NCBI GenBank assembly: GCA_051744845.1
Contig: JBNJDJ010000001.1
Span: forward strand, 62,001 to 126,000
Direction of reading: 5' to 3'
DNA length: 64,000 bases
DNA from: JBNJDJ01 sp051744845
GTDB taxonomy: Bacteria > Bacillota > Clostridia > Peptostreptococcales > Acidaminobacteraceae
Shown: positions 57,720 through 64,000 of the stretch, one piece after another
How the letters are laid out: every line of letters begins with the position of its first letter
How positions within the stretch are numbered: the first letter of the stretch is position 1
Position numbers and translations under genes: made by a program
The notes under the pieces: generated by a model
Told to the model about the DNA's origin: nothing
The model's database searches: none
The model's input: the letters and a program-made list of their open reading frames with translations, nothing else

Positions 57720-58066
57720 TTATTGCATTAATTGGTATTTTAATAGGAATATTAATAGGCTTTTATATTCCATTTTCCTTTAATATACTTTATTCAATTT
57801 ATTTAGCAGTGGGAATATTAGCTGCTATAGATACTATTTTAGGAGCTGTTAGAGCAACTTTAGAAGAAAAATTTGATGCAATAATTTTTGTTTCAGGTTT
57901 TTTAGTTAACTTTGCTTTAGCGACAATTTTATCATATATTGGTGATAAATTAGGTATTCCTTTATATTATGCAGCTATTTTTGCATTTAGTGTAAGGTTT
58001 TTTAAAAATTTAGCAATTATAAGAAGAAAAGTTATTGAAAATATTAAAAAAAGGTTAGAAAAATAA
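57716..58066 (+). CDS. Small basic protein (DUF1290/Sbp family)
   Basis: 116 residues with about three membrane helices (MIIALIGILIGILIGFYIP, YLAVGILAAIDTILGAVRATLEEKFD, FLVNFALATILSYIGDKLGI). The family, once called Sbp, is typically linked to DUF881 and ftsZ genes. Function unknown. The ATG overlaps the DUF881 stop, GAAAGGAATG upstream. Confidence 0.9.
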   Translation: MIIALIGILIGILIGFYIPFSFNILYSIYLAVGILAAIDTILGAVRATLEEKFDAIIFVSGFLVNFALATILSYIGDKLGIPLYYAAIFAFSVRFFKNLAIIRRKVIENIKKRLEK

Positions 58067-58075
58067 TGCTAAGTA

Positions 58076-58096
58076 TGGTAAAATACTTTATATAAT
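58076..58096 (+). promoter_or_regulatory. Promoter elements before ftsZ
   Basis: TGGTAAAAT (58076-58084) is an extended -10; a second TATAAT lies at 58091-58096. They would allow extra ftsZ transcription inside the cluster. Confidence 0.45.
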
Positions 58097-58140
58097 AAGG
58101 AAAAAGAGTAAAATATTATAAATAGATTAAATCAAATATG

Positions 58141-58152
58141 AAACCTAGGTTT
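58141..58152. repeat. 12-bp perfect palindrome before ftsZ
   Basis: AAACCTAGGTTT lies directly before the ribosome site AAGGGG of ftsZ. Could be a protein site or a small mRNA hairpin; no function assigned. Confidence 0.4.
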
Positions 58153-58166
58153 TAAGGGGTGATAGA

Positions 58167-59306
58167 ATGTTAGAATTTGATGTTGATATGGAAAATTTTG
58201 CAAAGATAAAAGTTGTTGGTGTTGGTGGTGGTGGAAATAATGCTGTTAATAGAATGATAGAAGGAAATTTATCTGGAGTTGAATTTGTAGCTATTAATAC
58301 AGATAAACAAGCATTACAAACATCTAACGCTGAATTTAAAATACAAATAGGTGAAAAGTTAACAAAAGGTTTAGGGGCAGGAGCTGATCCTAAAGTAGGA
58401 ACAAAAGCTGCTGAGGAAAGTAGAGACGATATTTATCAAGCTCTACAAGATAATGATATGGTATTTTTAACTGCAGGAATGGGTGGAGGTACTGGTACAG
58501 GAGCTATGCCTGTTGTAGCGGAAATTGCTAAAGAATTAGGTGTTTTAACTGTAGGAGTAGTAACTAAACCTTTTTCTTTTGAAGGACGTACTCGTATGAA
58601 AAATGCCAAAACAGGTATTGAAAACTTAAGAAAACATGTAGATACTTTAGTTACTATACCTAACGATAGACTTTTACAAATAACTGATAAAAAAACATCG
58701 ATTATAGAAGCTTTTAATACTGCTGATGATGTTTTAAGACAAGGTGTTAAAGGTATTGCAGATTTAATTACAATCCCAGGTGAAATTAACTTAGACTTTT
58801 CTGATGTGAAAACTATTATGTTAGACTCTGGTTTAGCACATATGGGTATAGGTATGGCCGAAGGAGAAGATAGAGCAATCGAAGCTGCTAAGGAAGCTAT
58901 CCATTCACCGCTTTTAGAAACTACAATTCAAGGAGCTAAAGGGGTATTAATAAATATTACAGCTGGAAAGTCGCTAGGTTTACATGAAGCAAATGAAGCA
59001 GCAAATGTTGTTCATGATGCTGTTGATGAAGAAGCAAATGTTATATTTGGTGCTGTAATAGATGAAGATATAAAAGATCTTATGAAAGTTACAGTTATTG
59101 CAACTGGTTTTGATAAAAATAATCAAAAAGTTAAGTCAAAAGAAACTAAAACAAAAAAATCTAAAAAAATTGATAATAAAAAAGAGGAAATAAAATCTCA
59201 AAAAGATAACCAATCTGAAAATATAGAAAAGAAAGAAACTGAAAATAAAGACAATGGTTCTGATGATGATTTTGATATTCCTACATTTTTAAGGAAAAAA
59301 AGATAA
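58167..59306 (+). CDS. ftsZ: Cell division protein FtsZ
   Basis: 379 residues: tubulin-like GTPase with GVGGGGNNAVNRMI, the signature GMGGGTGTGAMPVVAE, KPFSFEGRTRMKNA, NTADDVLRQGVKGI and NLDFSDVKTIMLDSGLAHMGIG (T7 loop). A Lys/Glu-rich linker (about 315-365) leads to the conserved C-terminal peptide DFDIPTFLRKK that binds FtsA/SepF. Own promoter elements upstream. ftsA is absent, so SepF or another anchor is expected. Confidence 0.97.
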   Translation: MLEFDVDMENFAKIKVVGVGGGGNNAVNRMIEGNLSGVEFVAINTDKQALQTSNAEFKIQIGEKLTKGLGAGADPKVGTKAAEESRDDIYQALQDNDMVFLTAGMGGGTGTGAMPVVAEIAKELGVLTVGVVTKPFSFEGRTRMKNAKTGIENLRKHVDTLVTIPNDRLLQITDKKTSIIEAFNTADDVLRQGVKGIADLITIPGEINLDFSDVKTIMLDSGLAHMGIGMAEGEDRAIEAAKEAIHSPLLETTIQGAKGVLINITAGKSLGLHEANEAANVVHDAVDEEANVIFGAVIDEDIKDLMKVTVIATGFDKNNQKVKSKETKTKKSKKIDNKKEEIKSQKDNQSENIEKKETENKDNGSDDDFDIPTFLRKKR

Positions 59307-59321
59307 TTTGAAAGGATATTT

Positions 59322-59777
59322 ATGCATTGTCCATTTTGCGATCACCAAAAATCTAAAGTTATAGACACTCGTCCTACAGAAGATGGTTATGTTACTAGAC
59401 GAAGAAGAGAGTGTTTTAGTTGCCAAAAAAGATTTACAACTTATGAAAAAGTAGAAAAAATGCCTATAAGAGTTATTAAACGAGATGGTACTCGTGAATC
59501 CTATGATAGAAATAAAATGATAGATGGTATTATAATAGCTTGTGAAAAAAGACCTATTTCATTAAAGCAAATTGAAAATATGGTTGATGAAATAGAAAAG
59601 GATTTATATAATGTAATGGATAATGAAATTCAATCTACTTTTATAGGAAAAAAAGTTATGGAAAAATTAAAAGTATTAGATGAAGTTGCTTATGTAAGAT
59701 TTGCTTCTGTATATAGGCAATTTAAAGATATTAATACTTTTTATGAAGAACTTAATAAATTAATTCAAGAAGAATAA
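59322..59777 (+). CDS. nrdR: Ribonucleotide reductase repressor NrdR
   Basis: 151 residues: zinc ribbon (MHCPFCDHQKSKVIDTRP, RRECFSCQKRFTTYE) and ATP-cone domain (VIKRDGTRESYDRNKMIDG, VRFASVYRQFKDI). Represses nrd genes when dATP is high. GAAAGGA precedes the ATG. A small terminator follows. Confidence 0.96.
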   Translation: MHCPFCDHQKSKVIDTRPTEDGYVTRRRRECFSCQKRFTTYEKVEKMPIRVIKRDGTRESYDRNKMIDGIIIACEKRPISLKQIENMVDEIEKDLYNVMDNEIQSTFIGKKVMEKLKVLDEVAYVRFASVYRQFKDINTFYEELNKLIQEE

Positions 59778-59805
59778 AAGCCATTAGGCTTTTATTTGTG
59801 TTTTT
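59776..59805 (+). terminator. Terminator after nrdR
   Basis: AAAAGCC (59776-59782), ATTA loop, GGCTTTT (59787-59793), then ATTTGTGTTTTTTT. Confidence 0.7.
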
Positions 59806-59834
59806 TTGATTAGTAGTAAAAAGAAGGAAAAAAT

Positions 59835-61142
59835 ATGAAACATAAAATAAAAAAAATAAAAAAAGATAGTATTGCTGAAGAATTAAATATAAAGCCAGGT
59901 GATTACTTAGTCAAAGTAAATGATAAAGAAGTAAAAGATATCTTGGAATATATTTTTATGATAAGTGTTGGATATATAGAACTTTTAATTCAAAAACCTA
60001 ATGAAGAATTAGTTCTTTATGAAATTGAAAAGGGTTTTGATGAAAAAATAGGTTTAGAATTTGAAAATCCTATTTTAGATAAACCTAAAAAATGTAAAAA
60101 TAATTGTGTGTTTTGTTTTGTAGATCAATTACCTAACAATATGAGAAATTCTTTATATTTTAAAGATGATGATTTCAGATTAGGATTTTTACACGGCAAT
60201 TATATAACTTTAACTAATTTAACTGATAAAGAAATTGATAGAATAATCAAATTAAAAATTTCTCCTTTAAATATTTCAATACATGCAACAGATTCTGATG
60301 TTCGACATAAAATGTTAAAAAACCCTAATTCAAAAAATCTTTTAAAAAATTTGAAAAAATTGGTAAAAGCAGATATAGTAATTAATGGACAAGTTGTATT
60401 ATGTCCTGGAATAAATGATGGAGAAGTATTAAACAATACTATAAAAAATATATTCGATTTAGGTTCAAATTTTAAATCATTAGCGATTGTTCCAGTAGGG
60501 CTTACTAAATATCGTAAAGGTTTAGAAAACTTAGAAACTGTTTCAAAACAGAAAGCCAGAAAAGTTATTGGGAAAGTTGAAAAATTTCAAAATGAATTTT
60601 TAAAAAAACGAAATACAAGATTTGTTTTTGTATCAGATGAATTTTATATCAAAGCTAATTTAGACTTACCTGATTATAAACATTATGAGAATTTTATACA
60701 AATTGAAAATGGTGTAGGATTAATAGCTAAATTTAACCATGAAATAAAAACTGCTTTAAAAGAATTTGAAGAAAGTTTATTTGAAGGAAAAATTACTATT
60801 ATAACAGGTCAATCAGCATATAAAAATATGCTTTATATAAAAAAATTAATAGAAAAAAAATATGATAATATTATTTTAGATATAGTAAAAATTAAAAATG
60901 ATTTTTGGGGACATTCTATTACTGTTACCGGTTTAATAACTGGACAAGATATATTAAGTCAGTTAGATAAAAGTACAATTGGAGATAAATTATTTGTTTC
61001 TGAGGTGATGTTAAAAGATGGAAAAAATAAGTTTTTAGATGATATATTAATAAGTGATTTGGAAAAAGAATTTAAAAAAGAAGTTACAATTACGAAAGTA
61101 AATGGATTTGATTTTATCAAAAAAATTATAGGAGAGATATAA
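59835..61142 (+). CDS. DUF512 radical SAM-like protein with PDZ domain
   Basis: 435 residues: a PDZ-like start (IKKIKKDSIAEELNIKPGDYLVKVND), then CKNNCVFCFVDQLP with a Cys-x3-Cys-x2-Cys cluster motif, DDDFRLGFLHGNYITLTNL, and the DUF512 C-domain (FLDDILISDLEKEF). The gene regularly precedes der in Firmicutes and Actinobacteria; no reaction is proven. AGAAGGA lies before the ATG and der follows after 1 nt. Confidence 0.9.
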   Translation: MKHKIKKIKKDSIAEELNIKPGDYLVKVNDKEVKDILEYIFMISVGYIELLIQKPNEELVLYEIEKGFDEKIGLEFENPILDKPKKCKNNCVFCFVDQLPNNMRNSLYFKDDDFRLGFLHGNYITLTNLTDKEIDRIIKLKISPLNISIHATDSDVRHKMLKNPNSKNLLKNLKKLVKADIVINGQVVLCPGINDGEVLNNTIKNIFDLGSNFKSLAIVPVGLTKYRKGLENLETVSKQKARKVIGKVEKFQNEFLKKRNTRFVFVSDEFYIKANLDLPDYKHYENFIQIENGVGLIAKFNHEIKTALKEFEESLFEGKITIITGQSAYKNMLYIKKLIEKKYDNIILDIVKIKNDFWGHSITVTGLITGQDILSQLDKSTIGDKLFVSEVMLKDGKNKFLDDILISDLEKEFKKEVTITKVNGFDFIKKIIGEI

Positions 61143-61143
61143 T

Positions 61144-62457
61144 ATGCGTAAACCGATAGTTGCAATTGTAGGTAAACCTAATGTTGGGAAATCTACATTT
61201 TTTAATAAAATAGCTGGGACTAGAATTTCTATTGTAAAAGATACTCCTGGTGTTACAAGAGATAGAATATATGCTGATGTAAATTGGTTAAATTATGATT
61301 TTACATTGATAGATACAGGTGGAATTGAGCCTTCAAGTGATCAGGTAATTTTAAAACAGATGAAAAGACAAGCAGATTTAGCAATCGATACTGCAGATGT
61401 AATAGTTTTTATGGTTGATGGTAAAGCTGGTATGACAAGTGATGATATAGAAATTGCAAATATGCTTAGAAAGGCAAATAAGCCTATTGTTGTAGCAGTA
61501 AATAAAATTGATACACATGATTTACCTGATGATTTTTATGAATTTTATAATTTAGGTTTAGGTGAAATTTATCCAGTATCTTCTGTAAATATGTTTAGAT
61601 TTGGGGATTTATTAGATGAAGTAGTATCTCATTTTGATAACAAAATGATGGAAGATTATGATGAAACTGTAACTAAAATATCTATAGTTGGTAAGCCAAA
61701 TGTTGGTAAATCTTCTTTAGTAAATTCTTTATTAGGGGAAAAAAGAGTTATAGTTAGCGACATACCTGGAACAACAAGAGATGCAGTAGATACTCCGTTT
61801 GAGTTAGATGATAAAAAATATGTATTTATAGATACTGCTGGTATTAGAAAAAAGAAAAGTATCAAAGAAGATATTGAGAAATATAGTGTTATTAGATCTT
61901 TTACAGCAGTTGATAGGTCAGATATATGTGTAATAATGATAGATATTACTGAAGGTGTTACTGAACAGGATAAAAAAATTGCTGGATATGCACATGATCA
62001 TGGAAAAGGGATTATTGTTTTAGCAAATAAATGGGATTTAATAGATGATAGAGAAGAAAAATATCATGATTTATATGCAAATATTAGAAATGAATTAGCT
62101 TTTATGACATATGCTCCAATTATGTTTATATCAGCTCTTACTAAACGAAGAGTTAATAAGATAATTGAATTGATAGATGATGTTCAAAGTCAGAGATCTG
62201 TAAGAATCCCAACTGGAGCTTTTAATGATGTTTTAAATAAAGCTATATATAGAAATCAACCACCTTCTAAAAAAGGTAAAAGATTAAAAATATATTATGG
62301 TACTCAAACAGGTATAAAACCTCCTGAATTTACTATATTTGTTAATGATGAAAAACTTGCACATTTTACTTACGTTAGATATTTAGCAAATAAAATAAGA
62401 GAACAATTTGAATTTAGAGGCACTAAGTTAAAAATGAATATTAGAGACAAAAAATAA
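61144..62457 (+). CDS. der: Ribosome-associated GTPase Der (EngA)
   Basis: 437 residues with two tandem G domains: GKPNVGKSTFFNKI (about 10-23), DTPGVTRDR and NKID in the first; GKPNVGKSSLVNSL (about 182-195), DIPGTTRDA and NKWD in the second. The KH-like C-domain includes RYLANKIREQFEFRGTKLK. Needed for 50S assembly. GGAGAG precedes the ATG. Confidence 0.97.
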   Translation: MRKPIVAIVGKPNVGKSTFFNKIAGTRISIVKDTPGVTRDRIYADVNWLNYDFTLIDTGGIEPSSDQVILKQMKRQADLAIDTADVIVFMVDGKAGMTSDDIEIANMLRKANKPIVVAVNKIDTHDLPDDFYEFYNLGLGEIYPVSSVNMFRFGDLLDEVVSHFDNKMMEDYDETVTKISIVGKPNVGKSSLVNSLLGEKRVIVSDIPGTTRDAVDTPFELDDKKYVFIDTAGIRKKKSIKEDIEKYSVIRSFTAVDRSDICVIMIDITEGVTEQDKKIAGYAHDHGKGIIVLANKWDLIDDREEKYHDLYANIRNELAFMTYAPIMFISALTKRRVNKIIELIDDVQSQRSVRIPTGAFNDVLNKAIYRNQPPSKKGKRLKIYYGTQTGIKPPEFTIFVNDEKLAHFTYVRYLANKIREQFEFRGTKLKMNIRDKK

Positions 62458-62462
62458 ATTAT

Positions 62463-62489
62463 ACCCTTTTTTATCAAAAGGGTTTTTTG
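62463..62489 (+). terminator. Terminator after der
   Basis: ACCCTTTT (62463-62470) pairs with AAAAGGGT (62476-62483), TTATC loop, then T5. Confidence 0.8.
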
Positions 62490-62531
62490 CTTTTTAAAAT
62501 TTAATAATATATTTTATAATTATATGAAATA

Positions 62532-62540
62532 TGATATAAT
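62532..62540 (+). promoter_or_regulatory. Extended -10 promoter of gpsA
   Basis: TGATATAAT at 62532-62540; poor -35. Same style as the mtnN and pabA promoters. Confidence 0.55.
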
Positions 62541-62568
62541 TGAGTGTAGATATTAAGGAAGTGATATT

Positions 62569-63585
62569 ATTAAAATTTCAGTAATAGGAGCTGGTAGTTG
62601 GGGAACTGCCCTTGCCAACTTATTAGCTTGTAAAAATTATAATGTTATGATATGGGGTAGAAATAAAGAAGAAATGAATAAAATGAATAGTTTAAAAAGA
62701 AATTTTAAGTATCTTGAGAGTGTTAAATTAAATAAAGACTTAGTATTTTCTAGTAATTTTAAAAAAGTTATCAAGAATTCTGAAGTTGTTGTATTAGCAG
62801 TTGCTTCTCAGGCTATGGATAAAGTATTAAAAAAATATAGTGAATTTATTGATGACCAAATAATTGTAGATGTATCTAAAGGTATAGATATTAAATCGCT
62901 TAATTTAATGTCAGAAGTTATAAAAAAATATTTACCTGAAAATTCATTAGCTATTTTATCTGGGCCATCACATGCTGAAGAAGTATCAAAAAAAATGCCC
63001 ACTACAATTGTTTCAGCTTCTAAGTCAAGAGAAATTGCTGAGAAAGTACAAGATATTTTTTCAACTGAATATTTAAGAGTCTACACTAACCCAGATGTTT
63101 TAGGCGTAGAAATTGGAGCAGCTTTGAAAAATATAATTGCAATAGGTGCAGGAATTTCTGATGGATTAGGTTATGGAGATAATGCTAAAGCCGCTTTAAT
63201 GACTAGAGGCATTAATGAGATTGCTAATTTAGGAGTTAATCTAGGTGCTAAATTAGATACTTTTAAAGGTTTAAGTGGGATTGGAGACTTAATTGTTACT
63301 TGTACTTCAAATCATAGTAGAAACAGACGATGTGGTATTTTATTAGGAAAAGGAAAAACACTTCAAGAGGCAATTGAAGAAGTAGGTATGGTAGTTGAAG
63401 GAGCTTATACAATAAAGGCTGCTTATCAATTAGCACAAAAACATGATGTATATATGCCAATAACAAATGAATTATATAAAGTATTGTATAAACAAAAAAG
63501 TCCTAAAGAATCCGTAAGTAACTTAATGTTAAAAAGAAAAAAACATGAGTTTGAAAAATTTGTTGATGAAAAGGATTGGATGTAA
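62569..63585 (+). CDS. gpsA: Glycerol-3-phosphate dehydrogenase (NAD(P)+), apparent AUU start
   Basis: Makes sn-glycerol 3-phosphate for phospholipids. From 62569 the product is 338 residues and begins with the family N-terminus (M)KISVIGAGSWGTALANLL, the NAD-binding GxGxxG. LSGPSHAEEVSKKMPT, GAALKNIIAIGAGISDGLGYGDNAKAALMTRG (catalytic Lys) and the substrate-site SRNRRCG follow. Upstream in frame there is TAA at 62554 and no ATG, GTG or TTG before the GAGSWG motif. AAGGAAGTGA (62555-62564) is set 7 nt (from its core) before ATT 62569. The first ATG (62647) would delete the nucleotide-binding motif. plsY, often adjacent, is absent. Confidence 0.93.
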   Translation: MKISVIGAGSWGTALANLLACKNYNVMIWGRNKEEMNKMNSLKRNFKYLESVKLNKDLVFSSNFKKVIKNSEVVVLAVASQAMDKVLKKYSEFIDDQIIVDVSKGIDIKSLNLMSEVIKKYLPENSLAILSGPSHAEEVSKKMPTTIVSASKSREIAEKVQDIFSTEYLRVYTNPDVLGVEIGAALKNIIAIGAGISDGLGYGDNAKAALMTRGINEIANLGVNLGAKLDTFKGLSGIGDLIVTCTSNHSRNRRCGILLGKGKTLQEAIEEVGMVVEGAYTIKAAYQLAQKHDVYMPITNELYKVLYKQKSPKESVSNLMLKRKKHEFEKFVDEKDWM

Positions 63586-63590
63586 ATTTA

Positions 63591-64000
63591 ATGGCTATAA
63601 AAAGTAAGTTTAAATTTTTAAGATTTTTAATAATAATTTCATTATTTTTTTATGGAATTTATACTTTATTTGTTGCCTTTTTCATAAAAGAAAATGTTTC
63701 ATATAGAGTTAAGTATCAGACTTTTTATTTAGATAAAACATATGATTCTTTAATAGTCAGAAATGAAAAAATATTTATTTCTGATATTGCAGGAGATATT
63801 AAATATAGAGTAAATGAAGGTGAAGTTGTTAGAAGAAATCAAGTTATTGCTACTTTAGATCCTAAGAAAAATTCCAATGAACAAAAAAGTGAATTGGTAA
63901 TTGAAGATACAAAAGATAATAAAGAAGCTTTGATTTTAAGGATAGATCAAGAAATTGCACTTTTAAAAAAAGAAATTGCTAATAAAATTAGAGATGAAAA
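63591..64000 (+). CDS. HlyD-like membrane protein with biotinyl-lipoyl-like domain, 3'-truncated by window
   Basis: The first 136 residues are visible. One membrane helix lies at about 12-33 (LIIISLFFYGIYTLFVAFFI). A short beta hairpin-type stretch then resembles the biotinyl-lipoyl/HlyD membrane-fusion fold (IFISDIAGDIKYRVNEGEVVRRNQVIATLDP). A coiled coil follows (LILRIDQEIALLKKEIANKI) at the window end. In clostridia HlyD-like proteins of this sort are found near sepF/ylm genes. A membrane-spanning division or export adaptor is possible. It starts 5 nt after gpsA, with no clear strong ribosome site. Confidence 0.7.
   Translation, partial: MAIKSKFKFLRFLIIISLFFYGIYTLFVAFFIKENVSYRVKYQTFYLDKTYDSLIVRNEKIFISDIAGDIKYRVNEGEVVRRNQVIATLDPKKNSNEQKSELVIEDTKDNKEALILRIDQEIALLKKEIANKIRDE

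Noticed and set aside
62647..62649. ATG 62647 as the gpsA start
   Set aside because: It would remove the GxGxxG nucleotide-binding motif that is encoded in frame just upstream.
1..64000. CRISPR arrays, insertion sequences, prophage, rRNA or tRNA genes
   Set aside because: No regular direct repeats with spacers, no transposase or integrase motifs, no rRNA segments, and no cloverleaf with a GTTCRA-type arm seen in the intergenic regions read.

Overview
The window is a gene-dense chromosomal segment of a very AT-rich, Gram-positive-type anaerobe. Protein content and gene order point to the low-GC Firmicutes, most likely the Tissierellia/Peptoniphilaceae or a close clostridial relative. Supporting signs are coenzyme-B12 lysine 5,6-aminomutase, phosphotransacetylase, the order ftsK-rimO-pgsA-cinA-recA, a DUF881/small-basic-protein/ftsZ block, and strong AGGAGG ribosome sites. 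The taxon is an inference. No rRNA, tRNA, CRISPR array, transposase or prophage was seen.

Layout. 0-3.6 kb: end of a lysine-fermentation operon (kamC partial, kamD, kamE). 3.6-6.7 kb: rpsO, pnp, dut. 6.8-13.6 kb: ftsK, rimO, pgsA, cinA, recA. 13.6-15 kb: infC-rpmI-rplT behind a long leader. 15-19.1 kb: mtnN, degV, a class V aminotransferase and a DUF1015 gene. 19.1-22 kb (minus strand): a small orphan gene, a membrane PilZ protein, a HAD phosphatase, a structured intergenic region with a micro-ORF, and a Nudix hydrolase. 22.1-24.4 kb: NusG-II protein, dinB, TIM-barrel isomerase. 24.5-32 kb: a 10-gene pABA/folate operon (pabA-pabB-pabC-folE-folP-mscS-mscS-folB-folK-DAHP synthase). 32-37.5 kb: hflKC, a YihY-type membrane protein, a short orphan transcript, two HesB-like genes (one reading through UGA), acyP, and a CCA/poly(A) polymerase family gene. 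37.6-47.3 kb: a diadenylate-cyclase-like protein, transporters, a Crp-type regulator, pta, a solute-binding protein with an Lrp regulator, and a carboxyltransferase. 47.4-64 kb: mraZ-rsmH-ftsL-ftsI-mraY-murD-ftsW-murG-divIB-DUF881x2-sbp-ftsZ-nrdR, then a DUF512 radical SAM gene, der, gpsA and a partial HlyD-like gene.

Main discoveries. (1) At 35243-35554 (minus) a HesB/IscA-like gene is interrupted by one UGA exactly where its tandem paralogue has the cysteine of GMGCGGP. A small hairpin with a GG loop lies about 21 nt downstream, so it reads as a selenoprotein gene. (2) recA has its only strong Shine-Dalgarno 58 nt before the ATG, with an 11-bp-plus hairpin that would loop out the gap. (3) infC and gpsA both appear to start at AUU. 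(4) LexA-like boxes overlap the recA promoter and the promoter of the NusG-II/dinB pair. (5) Two short autonomous transcripts (21.2-21.45 kb and 34.92-35.13 kb) carry strong ribosome sites and only tiny ORFs. (6) An unusual DisA_N-domain protein and a PilZ-membrane protein suggest cyclic-dinucleotide signalling.

Working together: lysine and acetyl-phosphate metabolism feed energy; the folate operon makes pABA and tetrahydrofolate from chorismate and GTP, with the DAHP synthase supplying the shikimate entry step; the 47-59 kb cluster builds and divides the cell wall; recA and dinB are probably co-induced by DNA damage.
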